Part shown: positions 56,577 through 64,000 of the stretch, piece by piece
Layout of the letters: each line of letters begins with the position of its first letter
Position numbering within the stretch: position 1 is the first letter of the stretch
NCBI GenBank assembly: GCA_034509755.1
Contig: CM067549.1
Span: forward strand, 39,879,305-39,943,304
DNA length: 64,000 nt
Reading direction: 5' to 3'
Source of the DNA: Anisodus tanguticus
Lineage: Eukaryota > Streptophyta > Magnoliopsida > Solanales > Solanaceae
The notes under the pieces: generated by a model
What the model was told of the DNA's origin: nothing
Seen by the model: only the letters and a program-made list of their open reading frames with translations
The model's database searches: none
Position numbers and translations under genes: made by a program

Positions 56577-58990
56577 AAGGCTGGCCAACAGGGCGGGTAG
56601 ACTCGGTCCTGACCCCGCCACGGTCTTGCCCAGACCCCGCAAAAAAAAACCTGGAACGGGACTCGAATCGGGACAGGACCTGGGCTCATCCCGCCCGGGC
56701 CCGTCCGCCCCAATCCCGTTTCGCCCGACTTACCCCGATCCCGCCTTGGTCCCTCCCGATCCCTCCCCTTTGCAATAAATGGTCGTTTCACAACGACCAT
56801 TTTATATTTTCGTCGTTGTGCAACAACCATTTTTGGCTTCCCCCTACCCCCTTAATATTTATTTTTAATCCCTAAGTTAATAAATTTACACTTTAACCCA
56901 ATTTTCCAACTATAAATACCTCATTTTCTCTTCATTTTTCTCACAAATCTTCCTACAATCTCTCAATCTATCTCTCTACATTGTCTACTAAATATTAAAT
57001 TTTATTTATTCATTTGTATAACTACATCAAAGTTCAAAAATTGAGAGTGAAGTTGGCAACTAGCTTGAGGATCATCCATCGAGCAAAGTTTCAATTTTCA
57101 ACCTCGATTACACGTCGACGTTACGTCAGCGTTTGGTACATTCATTCCTTCTTTAAATTATTATTGTTACTTTATTTTAATTAGCGCACTTAATTTCATT
57201 ATCTTTAACTATTTATTAGAATAATTAATATGGACGGAATAAAATGTATGTTTAAGGGTAAGGGTAAGGGTGTTTCTTCTAGTAGGGGTAACAAGGGCAG
57301 AAGTACTTCTTCTAGTAGGGGTAACAAGGGCAGGGGTACTTCTTCTAGTCATCCTATTCCTAGACAAGATGATTTGGTTGATTACACACATATAGATGAA
57401 ACCGAATTTTTTAATGATATACCATTAGAGTTAGACAATGAGATATTTTCTGCAATTCAACCAGACTTTAATTTAGAAGACAATCTAGATGACACACCCA
57501 CTAGTGCACCTCCAACTGGAACGCCTCATATTCCCCTAGTATGAGACGAGCCTTAATAAAATAAAATTTTAAATCAGATGCATGGATTTTTTTAATAGGG
57601 ACGAAGAGAATCACGTAGTTAGATGTCAAATTTGTAAAAATGTTTGTAAATTTAAAATGGGAAAAGGTCAGGGTGGGACAGGAGGTTTATTGAGACATGT
57701 ACAACACTTTTACAAAGCTAGGTGGGACCACTACCAGGCTGAAAAATTGGGTGCGCCAATGCGCTCTCAGCAGGGACAAGGTTCACATACTGTCCCGAAC
57801 CAAGTACATGGTCAAATTAACCCTATGACGAGGGGAATTGTAGGCCCTAAATACGATAAACATAGAGATAGAGAAGCAATAGCAAAATTAGTTGCGGTGG
57901 AGGGTTTGCCTTTTTCATTTCCTTCCTCTCCTAGTTTTATTCACTACATTAGAGATATGTATAAACGTGCTTTTAACAGTTTTCCTAGATCAACTGTTAG
58001 AAGAGATGTTTTTAAATTTGCACATGAATATGAACAGTATTTACGTTATTCATTATACCATTTTCCTAGCAAAGTATCTATCACGTCTTATATAGGCCGT
58101 AGTACTAACAACCATGATTATTTAACGGTAACATGTCATTGGATAGATTATAAATGGTATATGCAAAAACGTATTTTAGCGTATAGATATATTAATGATA
58201 GGCACACTTGTAGTTTTATTGCAGAAAATATTCATTTTGTTTGTGATTATTGTGGCATAACTGATAAAATTATGACTATTACATTAGATAACACTTCTTC
58301 TAATAATTATGTTATTAGAATTTTAAAAGATGTCAATGAAGAAGGACGTGAGGACTTGCTGAAATACTAGATGGAGAATCAGAAGACATTTCTGACACTG
58401 TCAAAGATAGTCCGAGATGTGTTGAATATTCAAGTATCATCAACAGCGTCTGAAAGTGCTTTTTCGGCCGAAAGATTTCAAATATGAGAGCATAGACACT
58501 CATTAGCGGGAGGCATCTTGGAGATTGCAGTATTATTCAGAGATTGGATACAAGCGGAGCGTAGAAGGTGCGGTCAACCGGAGATCAATGAAGAAGACGA
58601 CGAAAACTACAATGAAATCTTATCCGACGAAGGTGGAACCGACGTCGAGTAATTTGACCAACAAATTCCAATTCCAACCGAAGAACCACAAGACATTATA
58701 AAGAAACTACAAAAGGTGTTTTTAAATATGTAATTTTTTTAATTCTAATTTTACTATGTTATTTGCAACTTTCAACACCACAAAGTTTCAATTAAGTGCA
58801 AAACAAATATATCAGAAAACCCGACCCCGATCCCGACCCGACCCCGTCCCGACTCGACCCGATAAGACCGGTTCCCTTTTTCGATGGGACAGGACATCAG
58901 CGGATCTCGCCAGTCCCTCCGGAGGACAGGTCCCGTCCTACCCCCCCTCCGTCCCACCGAGACTGGCCCCGCCCCGTTGGCCACCCATAC
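56577..58990 (+). mobile_element. hAT-2: internally deleted hAT transposon
   Basis: 2414 bp with inverted ends AAGGCTGGCCAACAGGGCGGG and CCGCCCCGTTGGCCACCCATAC. It is flanked by ACTAGACT (56569-56576) and ACTTGACT (58991-58998), an 8-bp duplication with one mismatch. It is the same family as hAT-1 by leader sequence, transposase N-terminus and C-terminus, but about 1 kb of the catalytic core is absent. Confidence 0.9.
57230..58650 (+). pseudogene. hAT-2 transposase with core deletion
   Basis: The start MDGIKCMFKGKGKG at 57230 runs to 57544 with repeats of SSSRGNKGRG. A shift near 57540 leads into 57582-58370: BED zinc finger (C15-x2-C18 and H39-x2-H42 of that frame), then FPSSPSFIHYIRDMYK, DRHTCSFIAENIHFVCDYCG and TLDNTSSNNYVIRILKD. 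Directly after RILKD the frame jumps to VNEEGREDLLKY, a sequence that in hAT-1 lies about 1 kb further on. The deletion breakpoint is therefore near 58330. The C-terminal dimerisation remnant continues to about 58650 in broken frames. The N-terminal DNA-binding part is the best preserved transposase segment in the window. Confidence 0.88.
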
Positions 58991-59497
58991 ACTTGACTTA
59001 GATGATCACTAAACTAGACTAGCAACTATAATATCTCTCATATTAGTTCTCATCAATATTCAAGCTAAGCCTTCTCAAATGACTAAGACATCTATATATA
59101 GTATGATTATTACAAGTTAGGTCCAAAAGTGATCAAGCCTCCAAATTGCAAGAATAACCAAAATTGGCCAAAATCAGCCCGCCAGGATGATATGTTATTC
59201 ACAGACCATGTCGCAGGTCATGTTTGTGAATCATAACCAAATCGCAGACCTTGACATGCTTCAATTCTTCTTCACTCCAAACGATCCTCCAGATGTTGTA
59301 CACTTGCGTGTGCAGCTCCTCAAGGGCCTCCAAAGTTCCTTTATGCATGAACATAGCTTGCATAAACACCAAAATGCCTCATCATGCCTTCACTATGAGC
59401 TTATTTCATAAATAAATCTCTCCGTGAGCTCTTAACACACTTTGCCATCTTTGAACAAAAACCCATCAACCAATTGGAATCGGTCAACCCTTCTTCC

Positions 59498-61255
59498 TTA
59501 GGCTAACTCTTCACAAATCTCTTGGAAGTCGAAATCCTTAGAGTAGAATTCCTTTATGCTTTCAAATCCAATCATTTTAAAAGTCATAGTGTTTAGCAAT
59601 ACAATCATTAAAGACAGAGCATCTGCCATGACATTCTCCTTACCCCTTTTGTAAGTGATCATATAAGGGAATATCTCAATAAACTTCACTCATTTTACAT
59701 GCCTCTTGTTAAGCTTTGATTGACCCTTCAACTTCTTCAAGGATTCATGGTCCGAATGGATCACAAACTCCTTATGTCTTAAGTAGTGTTGCCAATGAGC
59801 CAACACCCTCACAGGTGCATACAACTCCTTGTCATAGGTAGAGTAGTTCAAAGAAGCCCGCTTTAGCTTTTCACTAAAGTAGGTCAATGGTTTGCCGGCC
59901 TCTTACATCAAGACTCCACCTATGCTAACACCCAAAGCGTCATATTCAATTTTAAATGTCTTCTCAAAATCCGGAAAATGCAACAACAAAGAAGAACTCA
60001 ACTTCGCCCTCAACTCTTGAAAGGCCTTCTCTTCCTCATCTCCCCAAACAAAAAGAACTTTTTTTTATCAACTCGGTCAAGGGAGCATCAATGGTGCTAA
60101 ATCACTTCACAAATCATCTATAGAAACTTGTCAACCCATGGAAACTCCTCACATCGGTTGCATTTTTAGGAGTTGACCAAGTTCTATTGGATTAAACCTT
60201 TTTTTGTCAACCTCTACACCATTCACACTCACAACAAACCTTAAGAATTCCACCCGGTCAACACAAAAAGAGCACTTCTTAAGATTGACATATAACCTCT
60301 CACGCAATAAGACATCAAACACTTACCTCAAATGGCACACATGATTTTAATAGTCTTGTTATAGATAAAAATGTCATTGAAATAAAAGATAATAAACTTA
60401 TTGATAAAAGGCTTCAACATATGGTTTATCAATCTCATGAAGGTGTTAGGTGCATCGGTAAGACCAAATGGCATAACAAGCCACTCATAAAGACCAAATT
60501 TGGTCTTAAAGGTCGTCTTCCATTCATCATCGGGGTGCATGCGAATTTGGTGATATCCACTTCTAAGGTCAACCTTAGAGAACACACTTGAGTCACATAG
60601 GTCATCTAATATATAATTAAGTCTAGGAATAGGATGGGGATACTTCACCATTATTTTTTTGACTGCTCTACAAATCAATGCACATCCTCCAAGTACCATC
60701 ATTCTTTGGAACAAGTATCATCGGGAAGGCACATGGACTAAGACTTTCCTTCACTAGACCTTTGTCAAGGAGTTCTTCAACTTGCCTTTGCAACTCCTTA
60801 GTTTCTTCTGGAGTGCTCTTATAAGCCAATTTATTGGGAACTTGAGAACCCGACACAAAATCAATTTGGTTTTCAATTTCTTTCAAAAGAGGCAATCTCT
60901 TAGGCATCTCCTCCGGAAATAGATCATCATAGTTCTACAAAAGGGAAGATACAACACTAGGCAAAGTGCTAGTGTCATGGTTAGCATTCAATAAAATATC
61001 CATGTTGACAAGTCACGCCATGAAATGCCTCTCATCAACCCATTTTAATCAATTACTTGGCTTGTCTAGTGCACAAATCTTAGGACTCTCATGAACCACC
61101 CTTTGTTATTCTTTCACAATCAGAGATTCTTTTTCTTGTTTCTTAATTGACTCTTTTTGCATTCCTTTTAAAATCTCCTTCATGACTCTATAGTCCTTAC
61201 TCACTTGATAGGGCGTTAGTGGAGTTAGAATATACTTGTGACCCCCAGATACAAA
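59498..61255 (-). pseudogene. Gypsy-C reverse transcriptase / RNase H remnant, no integrase
   Basis: On the minus strand: a pre-RT segment (61255-60910), the RT start KSTPEETKELQRQVEELLDK and CAFPMILVPKNDGTWRMCID (60668-60907), then FSKVDLRSGYHQIRMHPDD, LVMPFGLTDAPNTF and the palm motif YFNDI (60328-60714), where the usual YFDD is altered. RNase H follows (KRASLNYSTYDKELYA, HSDHESLKKL; 59690-59887) with its end YKRGKENVMADALS (59498-59689). Stops and shifts separate these. Sequence below 59498 keeps only a hint of the H2C2 region (FLFKDGKVC); no integrase core is found. The upstream frame is cut at 61261 by another LTR. Confidence 0.85.
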
Positions 61256-61260
61256 AGAGT

Positions 61261-64000
61261 TGTTACATGTTGCATTTTCCACAAGTCACTTCGTGAGTTA
61301 GTTCTCACAAGTTTGGAAAGCTAGGCTAATCTAAAGTTTATAAGTGGTTACAACCACGTCTTGTATGAATCAGAGGAGTTGGAGGTCAGATGAATCAAAG
61401 AAAGTATGTTTCATCGGATTACACCCCACACATTGTATGTCCATTTTATCGTAAGCTAGATAATGTAAGATCGGAAAGGTTAAGATCCCTCTACAAGGTT
61501 AAGGATAGTTTTAAACAAGTGTTAAGTAAGTCTCATAAGAGTTCGGGGCTAAACAAATTGAAGAAATTAAGTTCGTCGAAACTCGGGGAAAGGTAGGTAG
61601 AATTCTGGACATGATTTTTGCCCAACTTTCTGGGGGTATATCATCTTATATATAAGGAGTTATGGGATACATAAAATATCTAAATTTAAGTTCAGTGTGT
61701 CTACTTTCAATCTCAATAAACCGTTCATTAATCGGAACTCTTTATAAAATGTTATGTATGTTTTAAGAAAACACTGCAAGCAGCTCCCTTTGGGACCCAT
61801 ATAGTCGGTTGAAGCTTATTCTGTTACATAAAGCGGTGGTTTTCGTCTCCAAGTCTCATTTTCGACTAAACCAGACCTTCAATCACCTCTAAAATCTCTC
61901 TAAGCTTATCCTAAAGGTTCATACACAAATCCAAAGCCAAACCACCTAAGTTATTAATTAAAAGTGTTGTAGAAGGGGTGAAGATCACTTATATGATATT
62001 GTTGATGAGTTTTCAGTTCTTTAAAGTTGAAGGACGTTTTATTGGATTTTTTTCTTCCAGTTTAAAGGTAAGTTCTTCTTCTCATACATGAGTTTGATCA
62101 TATCTAAGTCCTAGCTAAATTCTTTGGTTGAGATATTGCAAGATAACACTTGAAAGTTGTTTGTGATGTTCTTGAGATGTGTTGGGCTATTTGATGTTGT
62201 TTTTCTGATGGATATATGAAATATGGTTGTTTATGTGTTGGACATGTTGGATGATTTAATCATGTTAGTTGTTATAAGTTGTAAGTTGAAGAGTAGATGA
62301 TGAAAGTGACTTGTTGAGTATATTGTATAACATGTTGAGATTGTTCTTGGTATGTATAGTTGTTGAAGTGTTACTGAGTTATAGTTATGAATATATGAAG
62401 GTATTAAAAGTTAAAACCGTTCTTCCTCTCTATGTATATAGACGTGTTGATATTGTAGTTATACATAGTCATTTTAGAATGGAAGTAATGGACGAATGGT
62501 GTAATTTTTTGAGTTATTTGTTGTGTTGTGTAGATATGTTGAGTTAGTTTAGTTATTGAAAGTGGCTGGAAATGTTGGTGTATATGTATTCTTGTGGTGG
62601 TTGGGGGTGCTGCAAATAGTAGAGAGGAGTTAAGCAAAATTGATATCGTAGAATCACGTTAGAGTGTTATTTCCGTTCGATGGTTACTTAGTATGTTCCA
62701 TGATGTTAATAGTAGTATTGTTTACTTAGTTGTAGCTTGACTTGTGAAAGGAGTTGATTTCACCATCACCGTGGAAGGATCGACTTACAAGTATGTTAAG
62801 GCTATCTTTTTCTTCTTTTGGCATGAAACCAAACGAGACAAAATATGAACGAACGTCCCACAAATATAACTCTAATCTTGTTGAGTTTGAAATGTTCATG
62901 TCTTTAATTCTATGAAGATGTTTGTTGAATTTTGATTGTCCCTTGTTGGGACTATATTCTTGTCTTAGAATCATTCTCATTTGTACAATTCTGTTGATTG
63001 CTAATCCGAATAGTATCAGAAGTCTTGTTTTCTACCTAAATGTAATGTTGAGAGGAAATGGTAAATGTACTCTAGCCACCTAGCTAGGGGGCTTGTTTAT
63101 CTCGCGTTCGTACATTGCCCTACTGACATGAGCTTCGCACATCTATTAGTAGACCTGAACCCTCATCGTGAAGTATGTTAGAGCCATGGCGGCTCCCTCA
63201 TAAGAACATACATCAAATAGTAACTACTAGTAAGAGTCATCTATTTCATGCGTTGTACAGCTTTACATATGTTCTTCTTGATAGAATCCAGAGGAGTAGA
63301 GTTCAGTATATTTGTTAGTAGCCATGGACTTATTCAGAAAGTAGCTACAAGTTAAAATGATTCTCTTATAGAAACTTCTATATTGTGACGACTGAGAGTC
63401 AGACACTTGAAAGTTTTACTATTGATGATTGCTAGTGATAATGAAATGAGTCTCCTACTTAGTTGATGTTGCTATTGTTAGAGCTATGTATACAGTGAAT
63501 AGGTCTAGGAACATGGTAGTACAGGAGTGGTAGCCTGGTAGATACGGGCATGATAGCCTAGTAGATGATGTATACGTTAGTCCTAAATTACCGACTCATT
63601 AGCCGGGAAGAAAGAAAGATAGTACTAGTACGTGGCCGGGGAGGTACAGACTCACGAGTCTGATAATTAGCACATACGTATCAAGTGATACAAGTAGTTA
63701 CTGTTATAGCTTTATGTTTTCTCATGAATTATGTATTATCAACTACATATGCTATGAGTTATGAGATGTTGTTACAGAAGAGTATCATGTATTCCAGTTG
63801 GTAAGAGTATATTGTATTCCCTTACAGGTTGACCCTTGAATCTTGTATGTCATTACTTTTTTAGTTATACTGTCATAGATTATAATTGGCTTACATATTC
63901 AGTAATTATTTTGTACTGACGTCCCTTTGTCGAGGACGCTGCATTTCATGCTACAGGTTCAGATAGTCAGTTCGACAATCCTCCAGAATAGAGAGCTCTA
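61261..64000 (+). mobile_element. Long gypsy LTR, right end outside window
   Basis: It begins TGTTACATGTTGC, like the 2940 solo LTR (TGTTACACC). Near the window end it carries the matching CTGACGTCCCTTTGTCGAGGACGCTGCATTTCATGC block (63917-63951), the counterpart of 4793-4831. At least 2740 bp with no coding domain. It interrupts Gypsy-C. Whether it is a solo LTR or the left LTR of a full element cannot be seen here. Confidence 0.75.

Larger units (their letters stand above)
56335..59420 (-). repeat. Gypsy-B-related LTR-like region, minus orientation, split by hAT-2
   Basis: On the minus strand it ends ...GGAATTGTATCA (56335). It shares with the Gypsy-B LTRs the pieces TTGTGTCTACCTTTTATCCTTTA, ATTCAATTGGTC and GGATTGATTCCAC-like parts. 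hAT-2 occupies 56577-58990. The start on the high-coordinate side is not clear and is placed loosely. Gypsy pol (59498 onward) lies upstream on the same strand, so this may be its 3' LTR. Confidence 0.5.

Noticed and set aside
59498..61255. Possible integrated plant pararetrovirus
   Set aside because: The RT and RNase H motifs and RNase H end are Ty3/gypsy type. No movement-protein or coat-protein motif is present, and LTRs of gypsy type adjoin.
1..64000. tRNA, rRNA, snoRNA genes or CRISPR arrays
   Set aside because: None recognised by eye. Regular direct repeats seen are minisatellites or transposon subterminal arrays. A tRNAscan-SE run would be needed to exclude tRNAs fully.

Overview
This is a repeat-dominated window of a plant nuclear genome. 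The organism is a eudicot, most likely Solanaceae or a near relative. The evidence is AT-rich intergenic DNA, several Ty1/copia and Ty3/gypsy families, hAT and Stowaway-type elements, a LINE/SINE tail typical of Solanaceae (23.6 kb), and one spliced host gene. No bacterial, organellar, CRISPR or rRNA features were seen, and species assignment is not possible from sequence alone.

Layout. 1-10.7 kb: a decayed Copia element (Copia-1) whose gag is split by a gypsy solo LTR (2940-5363) with a perfect 5-bp target-site duplication (TSD). 12.4-18.7 kb: a small non-coding LTR element (TRIM-like) whose left LTR received a much better preserved minus-strand Copia (Copia-2, 12687-17937). 19.2 kb: a foldback MITE. 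20.3-21.6 kb: a solo LTR of the Copia-3 family. 21.7-25.6 kb: exon-like fragments of unrelated genes (a bHLH helix-2 exon and a replication-protein-A-like OB segment), broken up by two LINE-type insertions. 25.9-29.5 kb: a decayed hAT transposon with G-quadruplex-prone ends. 29.9-31 kb: another solo LTR. 32.3-34.8 kb: a 5'-truncated minus-strand Copia (Copia-4).

36.0-39.4 kb holds the only convincing host gene: a minus-strand, spliced ELM2/SANT-like nuclear protein of 532 aa, with a probable 5'-UTR intron that carries a Stowaway MITE. Its upstream flank is taken by a hAT-type MITE (39470-41092), itself interrupted by a second hAT-type MITE (39845-40662). An uninterrupted relative of the outer MITE lies at 52562-53457.

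42.5-49.5 kb: a complete LTR element (Copia-3, perfect TSD) with nearly identical LTRs but a badly broken interior, so it probably moved as a non-autonomous copy. 50-56 kb: a truncated gypsy gag-protease-RT on the minus strand, two related gypsy LTRs facing each other, and between them about 1.9 kb of plus-strand coding remnants of unknown function. 56.3-61.3 kb: a gypsy RT-RNase H remnant lacking integrase, with an internally deleted hAT copy in its LTR-like flank. 61.3 kb to the end: a long gypsy LTR that breaks the preceding gypsy reading frame and runs off the window.

The genes do not form a pathway. The region is a layered record of insertions: in at least eight places the element boundaries and duplicated targets let the order of events be read directly. 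No fundamentally new enzymatic system was found. The most unusual items are the unknown ORF remnants at 53.5-55.4 kb, the non-autonomous Copia-3, the TRIM/Copia-2 nest, the gene-fragment cluster at 21.7-25.6 kb and the MITE nest at the host-gene promoter.
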